A DNA stretch of 64,000 nucleotides from an uncultured Acidimicrobiales bacterium. GTDB taxonomy: Bacteria; Actinomycetota; Acidimicrobiia; Acidimicrobiales; SHLQ01. The notes beneath the pieces are model-generated. The model did no database searches. It saw nothing but the letters and a program-made list of their open reading frames with translations, and had not been told where the DNA came from. Numbering within the stretch: the first letter of the stretch is position 1; every line of letters starts with the position of its first letter. The stretch covers positions 1 to 64,000 of the forward strand of contig CALHYX010000051.1 in the NCBI GenBank assembly GCA_938041035.1, read 5' to 3'. Shown here in pieces: positions 28,764 to 37,010 of this stretch. The translations under genes and the position numbers were made by a program.

Positions 28764-28919
28764 GACAGCAGCACCGAAGCTGAACTGCTTCGGGACCTGT
28801 TCCGGTTCTTCTGGGAATCGGGTCACTCTGCTCAACATGCGGCGAACCGAGCCCGACATGCCGTTGCCCATGACGTCATGCCGGTCGGCTTTCGCACCGA
28901 ACACCGTCAGGCCGCCTGA
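28764..28919 (+). CDS. possible small protein (51 aa)
   Basis: Small ORF encoding MDSSTEAELLRDLFRFFW and a helical, His/Ala-rich continuation ending EHRQAA. No family recognised. In its favour, a strong plus-strand intrinsic terminator (29016-29070) lies 97 nt downstream and no other plus-strand gene lies nearby to use it. Against it, GC3 is moderate and there is no clear Shine-Dalgarno. An in-frame GTG at 28737 would add nine residues. The transcript might instead be a non-coding RNA. Confidence 0.35.
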   Translation, partial: DSSTEAELLRDLFRFFWESGHSAQHAANRARHAVAHDVMPVGFRTEHRQAA

Positions 28920-29015
28920 CTCCCTCTACAAGATCGTTCCTGCCAGAACAACAAAGACCTCCACGCTAAATCCCCCCAGATGCTGTCGTATCCCGCCACG
29001 GCAACATCACTGAAT

Positions 29016-29070
29016 CAGCCCCTGGCCCATCGGATCCCGCCCCGAAGGTGCCAGGGGCTGGTTGCTTTTT
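29016..29070 (+). terminator. intrinsic terminator, plus strand
   Basis: Arms CAGCCCCTGGC and GCCAGGGGCTG are exact complements separated by 23 nt, followed by GTTGC and TTTTT. The T-run occurs only on the plus-strand side. The only plus-strand candidate upstream is the small ORF, so this terminator is independent evidence for a plus-strand transcript there. Confidence 0.75.
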
Positions 29071-29091
29071 CAGCCCCGATACCCGGTCGCG

Positions 29092-29799
29092 CTATCGGCG
29101 CACCGCGGCGATGATCTCGACTCGCCGGTTTGCCGCCCGGCCCTCGGGGTTATCGGCCCCGTCGGGGGTGACGTTCGGCGCTCGGGGCGCCTGCTCACCG
29201 AGGCCCTGGACCATGAGCTCCACGCCGATGGTCTCGGGCGCCAGCACGTCGGCCACCGCGGCCGCTCGGCGCTGGGACAACGTCAGGTTCGCCGCCTCCG
29301 AACCAATGCTGTCGGTGTGGCCCAGTACCGCGACGCGGCCGCCGGCGGTCTCGCTCATCACGGTGCGCGCCAGTTCGCGAACCGTCGCCTCCGCCTCTTC
29401 GGTCAATTCGGCCGAACCAAACTCGAACAGCACGTCGCCGCTGAGGGCGTAGGCGATGAGCCCAAACCCGGTGCGGCTATCGATTCCGGGGGCATAGGGC
29501 TGCGGCGTCAGGGCCGTCAGCTGCTGGGACAGGCAACGCTCATCGCCGGCGCGGAGCGTACCGAGCGAGATCACGTACTCGTCGGAGGACGCCGCGGACG
29601 CGGCCGCCGCAGCACAGTCGGCGTCGATGGAACCGGTGCCGAACACCGCCTCGATAGTCGATGGCTCGGTGGTTATTCGGGTCGAGCACGCGGTGATGCC
29701 CAGCGCGAACACCACCAGGATCGCGGCAAATGACCGCCCCGATCGGGCGGTGCGTTGCATGAGCTGGCTCTCTCCCCAGCGCAGGTGGTCCCGGCGCAT
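29092..29799 (-). CDS. OmpA-family peptidoglycan-binding lipoprotein
   Basis: Lipoprotein of 235 aa. The start at MRRDHLRWGES is supported by AGGAGG seven nt upstream. The signal ends in ILVVFALGITAC with lipobox ITAC. The central part is unassigned with two further cysteines. The C-terminal OmpA domain (about 130-235) shows VLFEFGSAELTEEAEATV, VAVLGHTDSIGSEAAN, LSQRRAAAVADVL and NRRVEI, including the Asp and Arg that bind diaminopimelate. It probably tethers the membrane to peptidoglycan. Divergent from the VOC-bicupin gene. Confidence 0.88.
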   Translation of the reverse strand: MRRDHLRWGESQLMQRTARSGRSFAAILVVFALGITACSTRITTEPSTIEAVFGTGSIDADCAAAAASAASSDEYVISLGTLRAGDERCLSQQLTALTPQPYAPGIDSRTGFGLIAYALSGDVLFEFGSAELTEEAEATVRELARTVMSETAGGRVAVLGHTDSIGSEAANLTLSQRRAAAVADVLAPETIGVELMVQGLGEQAPRAPNVTPDGADNPEGRAANRRVEIIAAVRR

Positions 29800-29906
29800 G
29801 TGGTTTCCTCCTGGTGAATCGTTCCCACGATCACCTCTCCACGTACCACGATGGCCGACTTCATCGGCTACCGCCAGCGAATTTCCGACTGTTACGGTAG
29901 CCCACG

Positions 29907-31055
29907 ATGACCGCCTCCCCCGGCGACCCCGGTCGCGCCCCCGAGGTATGCCTCCACGCCGGCGACCTCGATGCCACCATCGACTTCTTCGTCTCCCGGC
30001 TCGGCTTCCGCCTCGATGTGATCTCACCCGCCGACGACCCCCGATCGGCGCTGCTCTCGCGACCCGGTCTGCACCTGCGCCTCGATCGCGACGGTCCCGA
30101 GGGCGGGCTACTCCGTATTCCTCGCGACCTTCCTCGCGACCTTCCTCGCGACATCCCTCGCGATGCGATCGACCTCGACGTTGGCCCCGAGCTGCTGGCC
30201 CCGAACGGCTGTCGGATCGAGTTCCTCGACCCGCCCGACGAACTCCAGCCCCCGGCCTTCAGCGGCGTCACCGTCGTTGCCGCCGACCAGGCGTCGACGG
30301 TGGGCCGAGCAGGACTCGTGTACCTCGATCTGTTGCCCGACCGAGCCGCCGGCGGGCTCATCGCCTCGCGTATCAGCATCGCCGAGGCCGGTCCGGTGCC
30401 CGACTACGTGCACCACCATCGGGTGGGCTTCCAGCTGATCTACTGTCATCGCGGCTGGGTGCGGGTGGTGTATGAGGACCAAGGACCCCCGTTCGTGCTC
30501 GCCGCCGGCGACGCCGTCACCCAACCCCCCGGGATCCGCCACCGCGTGCTCGAGAGCTCGGCCGGCCTTGAGGTCATCGAGGTCGCCAGTCCAGCCGAAC
30601 ACGACACGCTGGTCGACCACGAACTCACGCTGCCCACCGCAGACCTTCGCCCCGATCGCGCATTCGACGGTCAGACGTTCGTGCACCATCGGGTGGCCAC
30701 CGCCGAGTCGGCCCCCGCCGACCATGCCGGGTTGATCGAACGGAGCCTGGGGCTCGAAGGGGGAACCGGCGGCTCGGTTCGGGGCCGGGTGTTGACGCCC
30801 GGATCCGACGCCGCCGACGCCGCCACCGACCCGGTGGCGCTCGGGGGTCGCGGCGGATGGGCCACCGTGCTCGACGGACACGCGGTACTGACCGTCACCG
30901 AAGCGGACGGCTCCACCCGAGCCGAGCCACTCAGCGCCGGGGCGGCCTACGCGCTGGGGCCGCAGATCCGCCATCGGATCATGGCCAACCGGGCCGACAC
31001 CGCAATCCTCGAACTCCGATTCGCCGACCCGGTTGTGGACTCGGTGCCGACCTAA
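29907..31055 (+). CDS. VOC (glyoxalase-like) domain fused to two cupin domains
   Basis: Protein of 382 aa. Residues 12-110 resemble a glyoxalase/VOC half-domain (CLHAGDLDATIDFFVSRLGF). Residues about 130-230 form a cupin (YVHHHRVGFQLIYCHRGWV, then PPGIRHRVLE), and about 250-375 a second, degenerate cupin (WATVLDGHAVLTVTEADG, GPQIRHRIM). The first cupin keeps the HxH pair and the later His of a metal site; the second has lost its first His pair. A 12-nt repeat inserts Arg-Asp-Leu-Pro units within the VOC part. No specific function can be assigned. Downstream end converges on the HAD gene with a 4-nt overlap. Confidence 0.72.
   Translation: MTASPGDPGRAPEVCLHAGDLDATIDFFVSRLGFRLDVISPADDPRSALLSRPGLHLRLDRDGPEGGLLRIPRDLPRDLPRDIPRDAIDLDVGPELLAPNGCRIEFLDPPDELQPPAFSGVTVVAADQASTVGRAGLVYLDLLPDRAAGGLIASRISIAEAGPVPDYVHHHRVGFQLIYCHRGWVRVVYEDQGPPFVLAAGDAVTQPPGIRHRVLESSAGLEVIEVASPAEHDTLVDHELTLPTADLRPDRAFDGQTFVHHRVATAESAPADHAGLIERSLGLEGGTGGSVRGRVLTPGSDAADAATDPVALGGRGGWATVLDGHAVLTVTEADGSTRAEPLSAGAAYALGPQIRHRIMANRADTAILELRFADPVVDSVPT
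30118..30165 (+). repeat. four tandem 12-nt units inside the VOC-bicupin gene
   Basis: Unit TTCCTCGCGACC, twice exact and twice with one or two changes, encodes PRDL/PRDI repeats in frame. It looks like a recent slippage expansion in a surface loop of the VOC half. Confidence 0.85.
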
Positions 31056-32461
31056 CCCGTCAAGGCCGCAAAGTTGCGTAGCGGCGGGTGATCGTCCTCG
31101 TCGACGCCAGCGGGCGGGTCGAACCAGGCGGTCGACATTCCCAGCTGGCGGGCGGAATCGAGATGTTCGAGCCGGTCGTCGATCATCAAGCAGTTCCGGA
31201 ACGACACGCCCGACACGCGGCGCAGCGCCTCGAACGAGCCGATGTCGGGCTTGCGTACACCCATCTCGCCGGAGATCAGCCACAGCTCGACATAGCGGTC
31301 GAGGTCGTAGCGCTTTCGCACAAGTTGCATCCATTTGCCGACGCCGTTCGCCAGCACCGCGACTCGGGTTCCCTGCTCCTGGGCCCGCTCCAGAAAGACC
31401 AGCGCAGCCGGGTTGGCGACGAGGCGATCGGCGTAGTCGGCGTCGAGCTCCTCGGGCGGGTCCTCCAACCCGACGCCGACCCAGAACTCCGCCGTCGACA
31501 TTCGGCCCAGGCTCAGAATCCGATACAGGTCGTGGACGGCGTCGACCGTTCCCCCACGTTCTTCGACGAACGGCACGAGGATGCGGCCCACGTCGTCACC
31601 GACATCGAAGAGAACCCCCATGGCATCGAGGACGACCAGCTCCAGTCGACGGGGCTCCTCGGCCACCGCCGTCGGGGTTTCGGTGATCTCGGCCGGCCGC
31701 TGCGCCTGGCGCACTTCCTCGGCGCGTCGATCTTCATCGCGGCGGGCAAAGATGCGCAGCACCGTGAACACGATGGACGCAAAGAACAACAACATCAGCG
31801 CCCCGGCGATCACCGCCCACAGCCGGGGGCGTTGGTCCACCCGGGAACTCGACGCCGAAAAGACCAGGGGATCCGGGTCGTCGATACCCGCCGTCCAGAC
31901 CGACTCGTCGTCGTCCTCGGGCATGCGCACCACCAGGGTGAACGAGGTGGCGTCGGCGATCGGACCGATCTCGGCCTCGAGCTGCTCGAGGTCGATTCCG
32001 ACCCGCCGGCCTCCGAGCAGCGCCGCCAGGTCGTCGTCGCCGAAGCGCTCGATGCCCCCGGTGACATCGGCGAGGCCGGAGATCTCGTAGTCGGTCTTGG
32101 AGAACGAACGGGACCGTTCGATCCGCACGTCGCGCAACACGCCGGTCTCGGCGCTCACCGCCGCCACCTGGTCGGCGGCCTCGAACGCCTTGGTGGCCCG
32201 CACCCAGGTAAGGCCATCGTCTTCGACCGCCGGCCCGACCACACCCCAACCCGCGGCCTCCATGTCGGCGATGCTGAGCTGCTCGCTCAGATCGCCGGCT
32301 CGGGCCACCGCGGCGTCATCGAGGGCAACGCTGACCTCAATCGTGCCCGAACCATCGTCGGCGACGTCGATCTCGACCCGACCGTCGACCTGGCACGCGG
32401 CAAGAAGAACGCACAGCGCCACGGCCGCGGCGATTCTCTGGAGCAGTCGGGGTGGCCGCAT
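31052..32461 (-). CDS. lipoprotein (LppM/DUF3153-like) fused through a TM helix to a HAD hydrolase
   Basis: Protein of 469 aa. The N-terminal lipoprotein signal ends VALCVLLAAC. An LppM-like extracytoplasmic domain follows (about 25-205: VDGRVEIDVADDGSGTIEVS, TDYEISGLADV). A membrane helix (AVIAGALMLLFFASIVFTVL) at about 215-235 precedes a cytoplasmic HAD-IA domain (about 270-460). HAD motifs are LVVLDAMGVLFD (DxM in place of DxD), VLANG, RKPD and MIDD. Haloacid dehalogenases also lack the second Asp, so the enzyme need not be dead. The ATG at MRPPRLLQRI was preferred over a TTG nine codons upstream. Predicted topology puts lipid anchor outside and HAD inside. Confidence 0.8.
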   Translation of the reverse strand: MRPPRLLQRIAAAVALCVLLAACQVDGRVEIDVADDGSGTIEVSVALDDAAVARAGDLSEQLSIADMEAAGWGVVGPAVEDDGLTWVRATKAFEAADQVAAVSAETGVLRDVRIERSRSFSKTDYEISGLADVTGGIERFGDDDLAALLGGRRVGIDLEQLEAEIGPIADATSFTLVVRMPEDDDESVWTAGIDDPDPLVFSASSSRVDQRPRLWAVIAGALMLLFFASIVFTVLRIFARRDEDRRAEEVRQAQRPAEITETPTAVAEEPRRLELVVLDAMGVLFDVGDDVGRILVPFVEERGGTVDAVHDLYRILSLGRMSTAEFWVGVGLEDPPEELDADYADRLVANPAALVFLERAQEQGTRVAVLANGVGKWMQLVRKRYDLDRYVELWLISGEMGVRKPDIGSFEALRRVSGVSFRNCLMIDDRLEHLDSARQLGMSTAWFDPPAGVDEDDHPPLRNFAALTG

Positions 32462-32536
32462 CGGAGACACCCTATTGCGCTGCGTCAATCGCCGCCGACA
32501 TGGCGAGCACCGACCATCGAGCCCGCCGACGCGACC

Positions 32537-32569
32537 AAAACGAAGGAAGCCGGGCCCGTGGGCCCGGCT
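32537..32569 (-). terminator. probable intrinsic terminator of clpC
   Basis: Arms AGCCGGGCCC and GGGCCCGGCT form a perfect 10-bp stem with a 2-nt loop, 27 nt past the clpC stop. On the minus strand the stem is followed by TCCTTCGTTTTGG, an interrupted T-rich tract. Confidence 0.7.
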
Positions 32570-32595
32570 CCGTTCCGTACGGTGTACGAGCGGAT

Positions 32596-35124
32596 CTACT
32601 CGGTTGCTTCCGCGAACTCCTCGACCGGCGGAGGCTCGAAGCCCTCGATGGCCCGGAAGACCACCTTGAGTTCGCCTTCGCGCTCTTCGTCGGGTTCGAC
32701 GTCGGCGATGATGATCTCGCCGGCGCGGTACTCCTTGAACAACAGCCGTTCCGACAGCGGATCTTCGATCAAGCGCTGGATGGCCCGACGCAGCGGACGT
32801 GCACCCAGCGTCGGGTCGTAGCCCTTGTCGGCCAGGTGGTCCTTGGCCGCGTCGGTGATCTCGAGTCCCATCCCCTGGGCGGCGAGCTGCACGGCAACCC
32901 GCTTGGCCATCAGGTCGACGATCTGGCGAACCTCGGGCTGGGAAAGCTCGTGGAACACGATGGTGTCGTCGATGCGGTTCAGGAACTCCGGCCGGAAGTG
33001 CTGCTTCAGCGCGTCGTTGACCTTTTCCTTCATCCGCTCGTAGTTGATGGCATCGTCGCCCTTGGTGAAGCCGAGGTTGGCCTTGCGGAGATCCCGGGTG
33101 CCGAGGTTCGAGGTCATGATCAACACCGTGTTGCGGAAGTCGACCGAACGGCCCTGACTGTCGGTAAGGCGACCCTCTTCCAGAATCTGGAGCAATGTGT
33201 TGAACACGTCGGGGTGGGCCTTTTCGATTTCGTCGAACAACACGACGGAGAACGGCTTGCGGCGCACCGCTTCGGTGAGCTGGCCGCCCTCTTCGTAGCC
33301 GACGTAGCCGGGGGGCGAACCGACGAGGCGGCTCACCGTGTGCTTCTCCATGTACTCCGACATGTCGAGGCTGATCAGCGACTGTTCGTCGCCGAACAGG
33401 AACTCGGCGAGCGTCTTGGCCAGCTCGGTCTTACCAACACCCGATGGGCCCAGGAAGATGAACGAGCCCGACGGGCGCTTCGGATCCTTGAGCCCGGCCC
33501 GGGTGCGCCGGATGGCCTGGCTGACCGCCTTGATGGCGTCCTCCTGGCCAATAACGCGCTTGTGCAGCTCGTCTTCCATCCGGATGAGCTTCTGGGTCTC
33601 TTCCTCGGTGAGCTTGTAGACCGGGATACCGGTCCAGATCGAGAGCACCTCGGCGATGGCCTCTTCGTCGACCTCGTCGAACAGGTCGACGCCGGAAGCC
33701 TTGATCTCGGCTTCCTTCTCCGACTTCTGCGCCAACAGTTCTTTCTCGCGGTCGCGCAGTGAACCGGCTTCCTCGAAGCGCTGTTCCTCGACGGCGGCCT
33801 TCTTCTCGCGCACGACCTCGGCCAGCTCGTTCTCGAGCTCCTTGAAGTCCGGCGGGGTCTCCATGCGCTTGATGCGCAGGCGCGAACCGGCCTCATCGAT
33901 GAGGTCGATGGCCTTGTCCGGGAGATGACGATCCGAGATGTAGCGGTCGGCGAGGTTCGCCGCGGCGACGAGCGCCTGGTCGGTGATCGTGACCCGATGA
34001 TGCTCTTCGTAGCGCTCGCGCAGACCCTTCAGGATCTCGATGGTGTGTGGCACGGTGGGCTCTTCGACCTTGATGGGCTGGAAGCGCCGTTCGAGAGCTG
34101 CGTCCTTTTCGAGGTGCTTGCGGTACTCGTCGAGCGTGGTCGCGCCGATGGTCTGGAGTTCACCCCGGGCGAGCATGGGCTTGAGGATCGAGGCCGCATC
34201 GATCGCGCCTTCGGCGGCGCCGGCACCCACGAGGGTGTGGAGCTCGTCGATGAACAAGATGATGTCGCCGCGGGTCTTGATTTCCTTGAGCACCTTCTTG
34301 AGGCGCTCCTCGAAGTCGCCGCGGTAACGGCTGCCGGCGACGAGGGCGCCGAGGTCGAGCGTGTAGAGCTGCTTGTCGCGGATGGTGTCAGGGACGTCAT
34401 TGGCCGCGATGGCCTGAGCGAGACCCTCGACGATGGCGGTCTTGCCGACGCCGGGCTCGCCGATGAGGACCGGGTTGTTCTTGGTGCGGCGCGACAGCAC
34501 CTGCATGACTCGCTCGGTTTCGCGCGAGCGACCGATGACGGGGTCGAGACCCTTGTCGCGAGCGATCTGGGTGAGGTTGCGACCGAACTGGTCGAGCACG
34601 AGAGACCCGGACTGACCTTCGGTGCCGCCCGAGCCACCCGAAGTGGCTCCGGCCTTGTCGCCCGAACCGGACGAACCGGTGGGTCCGCTGTAGCCCGAAA
34701 GCAGCTGAATGACCTGTTGACGCACGCGGGACAGGTCCGCGCCGAGCTTGACGAGGACCTGGGCGGCAACGCCCTCACCCTCGCGGATCAACCCGAGCAG
34801 GATGTGCTCGGTGCCGATGTAGTTGTGACCGAGCTGGAGTGCTTCGCGCAACGACAGCTCGAGGACCTTTTTGGCCCGCGGGGTGAAGGGGATGTGTCCG
34901 CTGGGGGACGATCCGCCCTGACCGATGATTTCCTCGACCTGGCTGCGAACAGCCTCGAGGGAGATACCGAGCGATTCGAGAGCCTTGGCCGCAACGCCTT
35001 CGCCCTCGTGGATGAGCCCGAGCAGAATGTGCTCGGTGCCGATGTAGTTGTGGTTGAGGAGACGGGCCTCCTCTTGAGCCAGAACGACAACACGGCGAGC
35101 TCGGTCGGTGAATCTTTCGAACAC
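32596..35124 (-). CDS. clpC: ATP-dependent Clp protease ATP-binding subunit ClpC
   Basis: Class I AAA+ unfoldase of 842 aa, the usual ClpC length. Two Clp_N repeats occupy residues 1-145 (each with [14 protein letters not shown]). A Gly/Ser linker follows, then AAA-1 with Walker A GEPGVGKT at 222, a UVR coiled coil near 425-460 ([18 protein letters not shown]) and AAA-2 with Walker A GPSGVGKT at 559. The D2-small region contains an LGF tripeptide (KANLGFTKG), which lies where the ClpP-binding loop is expected. GTG start with AGAGGAAA upstream. It feeds substrates to ClpP in the cytoplasm; clpP is not in the window. A repeat-bearing 230-nt region separates it from the divergent prenyl synthase gene. 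Confidence 0.97.
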   Translation of the reverse strand: MFERFTDRARRVVVLAQEEARLLNHNYIGTEHILLGLIHEGEGVAAKALESLGISLEAVRSQVEEIIGQGGSSPSGHIPFTPRAKKVLELSLREALQLGHNYIGTEHILLGLIREGEGVAAQVLVKLGADLSRVRQQVIQLLSGYSGPTGSSGSGDKAGATSGGSGGTEGQSGSLVLDQFGRNLTQIARDKGLDPVIGRSRETERVMQVLSRRTKNNPVLIGEPGVGKTAIVEGLAQAIAANDVPDTIRDKQLYTLDLGALVAGSRYRGDFEERLKKVLKEIKTRGDIILFIDELHTLVGAGAAEGAIDAASILKPMLARGELQTIGATTLDEYRKHLEKDAALERRFQPIKVEEPTVPHTIEILKGLRERYEEHHRVTITDQALVAAANLADRYISDRHLPDKAIDLIDEAGSRLRIKRMETPPDFKELENELAEVVREKKAAVEEQRFEEAGSLRDREKELLAQKSEKEAEIKASGVDLFDEVDEEAIAEVLSIWTGIPVYKLTEEETQKLIRMEDELHKRVIGQEDAIKAVSQAIRRTRAGLKDPKRPSGSFIFLGPSGVGKTELAKTLAEFLFGDEQSLISLDMSEYMEKHTVSRLVGSPPGYVGYEEGGQLTEAVRRKPFSVVLFDEIEKAHPDVFNTLLQILEEGRLTDSQGRSVDFRNTVLIMTSNLGTRDLRKANLGFTKGDDAINYERMKEKVNDALKQHFRPEFLNRIDDTIVFHELSQPEVRQIVDLMAKRVAVQLAAQGMGLEITDAAKDHLADKGYDPTLGARPLRRAIQRLIEDPLSERLLFKEYRAGEIIIADVEPDEEREGELKVVFRAIEGFEPPPVEEFAEATE

Positions 35125-35201
35125 GCAATTTCCTCTCGCCTAGAAGTGGTGGGGGCAGTCTATCGGTGGGTTGGGTCCAACATTCATCCCCGGCGGGGCT
35201 A

Positions 35202-35264
35202 TTCCCTTGAATGCTCCCTTGAAAGCTCCTTCGAATCCCTCAAAGGCTCCTTCGAAGGCGGGAA
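35202..35264. repeat. degenerate tandem 12-nt repeat upstream of clpC
   Basis: Read on the minus strand the units are TTCGAAGGAGCC, TTTGAGGGA, TTCGAAGGAGCT, TTCAAGGGAGCA and TTCAAGGGAATA. They lie in an open minus-strand frame (35140-35367) that would encode FEGA/FKGA units and ends 15 nt before clpC. The frame uses GGA and GAA codons atypical for this genome, so it is not called as a gene. It may be a leader or a protein-binding array. Confidence 0.5.
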
Positions 35265-35379
35265 CCCTCTTCTCTCCATCGGCACGTAACGCCTCGGGGA
35301 TGAGCGGCCCGATCTTCACATTTCCCACATATTTTGCATTCGGTTTCTCAACATCGTGGCGGCCCACGTACCGTGGGCT

Positions 35380-36372
35380 ATGGCCTCGTCAAATCCTCTA
35401 CGAGCGTTTCCCCCACTGGCGATCGGTCTGGATCAGGCCGAAGAAGAGCTACGAGCCTCGGTCCACACCTCCGACTCGTTCCTCACCGAGATCGCCGGCC
35501 ATCTCATCGCCGCGGGTGGCAAACGGGTGCGACCCGGCTTTTCGATGGCCGCGTCGATGGCCCAGAGCAACGCCGATGACCCGGTCACCATCGAGGCGGT
35601 GATGGGCGGGGTCGCCTGCGAGCTTGTCCACCTCGGCTCGCTGTATCACGACGACGTCATGGACGAAGCCGCCACCCGGCGCACCGTCGAGTCGGTCAAC
35701 CACCGCTGGGGCAACCTGCGCGCCATCCTCGCCGGCGACTACCTGTTGGCCCGGGCCTCCGAGATCGCCGCGTCACTCGGGACCGAGGTTGCCGGCCTGC
35801 TCGCCAACACCATCGCCCGCCTCTGCGAAGGCCAGGTGCGCGAGCTGCAGGACGCCTACGTCATCGACCGCACCGAGGACGACTACCTCATCTCCATCGA
35901 GGGTAAGACCGCATCGCTGCTCGCCACGTCGTGTCGGATCGGCGCCATCGTCGCCGACCTGCCACGCGACCTCATCGACACGCTGACCAAATTCGGCCAC
36001 GCCTACGGCATGGCGTTCCAGATCGTCGACGACATCCTCGACGTCACCGCCACCGACCAACAGCTCGGCAAGCCGGCGGGCAACGACCTCGTCGAGGGCA
36101 TCTACACCCTGCCCGTGCTGCGGGCGTTGCAGAGCGATGTGGGTCCCCAGCTCACCGAACTTCTGGGGTCCAAGCTCGACGATGCCCAGCGCGATGCCGC
36201 CCGCGACCTCGTGCGCGGCTCGGGTGGCGTCGAGCAGGCGTTGGCCATGGCTCAGGCTTTCGCCGACGACGCCGGCGCAGCGATCGCCCCGCTCACCGGC
36301 GGCGGCGCCCACGCCCCACTCACCGCCGCCTGCGACCACCTCTTCAGCCGCGTCGCCGCCGTCTCCGGCTAA
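35380..36372 (+). CDS. trans-polyprenyl diphosphate synthase
   Basis: Long-chain isoprenyl diphosphate synthase of 330 aa, all-alpha. The first Asp-rich motif is LYHDDVMDEA near residue 93 and the second VDDILDVT near 220. GGKRVRPG near 45 binds isopentenyl diphosphate, and GKTASLLATSC is the conserved Lys-Thr region. It supplies the isoprenoid tail of menaquinone or a related carrier at the membrane. Chain length is not readable by eye. The ATG at MASSNPLRAF was chosen; an in-frame GTG eight codons upstream is possible. Divergent from clpC. Two palindromic repeats follow its stop. Confidence 0.92.
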   Translation: MASSNPLRAFPPLAIGLDQAEEELRASVHTSDSFLTEIAGHLIAAGGKRVRPGFSMAASMAQSNADDPVTIEAVMGGVACELVHLGSLYHDDVMDEAATRRTVESVNHRWGNLRAILAGDYLLARASEIAASLGTEVAGLLANTIARLCEGQVRELQDAYVIDRTEDDYLISIEGKTASLLATSCRIGAIVADLPRDLIDTLTKFGHAYGMAFQIVDDILDVTATDQQLGKPAGNDLVEGIYTLPVLRALQSDVGPQLTELLGSKLDDAQRDAARDLVRGSGGVEQALAMAQAFADDAGAAIAPLTGGGAHAPLTAACDHLFSRVAAVSG

Positions 36373-36388
36373 CCCGACCCCACCCACC

Positions 36389-36455
36389 CGCGAACCATCT
36401 GGTGCCTGGCACAAACGCGGCCAAAACCGCCTCGCGACCGAGGCACCAGATAGTG
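36389..36455. repeat. palindromic intergenic repeat, copy B (interrupted)
   Basis: The left arm and centre CGCGAACCATCTGGTGCC-T-GGCAC are intact. The right part (GGCACCAGAT) reappears after about 29 inserted nucleotides that include a small GCGG-CCGC hairpin. It lies 57 nt upstream of intact copy C, in the gap between two convergent genes. Confidence 0.75.
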
Positions 36456-36511
36456 CGTGTCGCTGATTTTCCGGGGATTACTCGGCGTTTACCGCGCCCT
36501 TGGATCGTCGG

Positions 36512-36548
36512 CGCGAACCATCTGGTGCCTGGCACCAGATGGTTCGCG
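36512..36548. repeat. palindromic intergenic repeat, copy C (intact)
   Basis: Perfect palindrome of 37 nt: arm CGCGAACCATCTGGTGCC, centre T, arm GGCACCAGATGGTTCGCG. Identical to copy D 11 kb away. As RNA it is an 18-bp hairpin on either strand. It sits 8 nt from the DUF5655 stop codon, so it could stabilise or terminate transcripts from both sides. Confidence 0.92.
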
Positions 36549-36555
36549 GGTCGGG

Positions 36556-36990
36556 TTAACGCGCCGACTGGTAGGCCTCGGTGAGCAGATCGCACAGCGC
36601 ATCGTCGACCTGGTCGGGCGACGCCACGTTGGCGACGTGCCAGAACCGGCCCCCGTGCTCGACGTGCTTGCGGGTGATGGTCGTGTGGGTCGCCTTGCGA
36701 TCGAGCGAGAACGACACCGCGACCCATTTCGTCATCGGTCGCAGCTGGGCAAACCGGGCGGGGTTCTTCAAGAAGATGCCGACCGCCACGACATCGAGAT
36801 GGACCGGGCCCAGCGTCTCGACGTGGGCCATTACCGCATCGAACACCGGCCGTTCGTGGTCCGGACCGGTAGCGAAGTACTCCTCGAGGCTCAGCCCCGG
36901 CGCACAATCATGGGACTGACCCCTGCGGCCAAAGAGCCGGTCACATTCGGGGCAGGTCCAACCGTCGGCCACCTCACCTCGCCGGACCAC
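36556..36990 (-). CDS. DUF5655 domain protein with zinc-ribbon-like N-terminus
   Basis: Protein of 144 aa with a GTG start. The N-terminus has a CPEC pair and HDC (residues 13-29), a likely small zinc site. The rest matches the DUF5655 pattern: LSLEEYFATGPDHERPVFDA, HLDVVAVGIFLKNPARFAQLRP, then WVAVSFSLDRK. No activity is known for the family. It stands 20 nt downstream of aspS on the same strand and may be the last gene of the aspS operon. Confidence 0.75.
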   Translation of the reverse strand: MVRRGEVADGWTCPECDRLFGRRGQSHDCAPGLSLEEYFATGPDHERPVFDAVMAHVETLGPVHLDVVAVGIFLKNPARFAQLRPMTKWVAVSFSLDRKATHTTITRKHVEHGGRFWHVANVASPDQVDDALCDLLTEAYQSAR

Positions 36991-37010
36991 GTTCCCGGAA
37001 CCGATCCGCG

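Noticed and set aside
30108..31334. Minus-strand frame of about 400 codons opposite the VOC-bicupin gene
   Set aside because: It overlaps two well-supported genes, shows no family motif, and is explained by high GC.
35140..35367. 75-codon ORF upstream of clpC as a real gene
   Set aside because: Codon use (GGA, GAA, ATA) is unlike the genome, there is no clear ribosome site, and the repeat explains the open frame. Kept only as a finding.
36389..36548. CRISPR repeat pair
   Set aside because: The units are full palindromes, only two lie together, and identical units occur 11 kb and 36 kb away, so it is a dispersed palindrome family.
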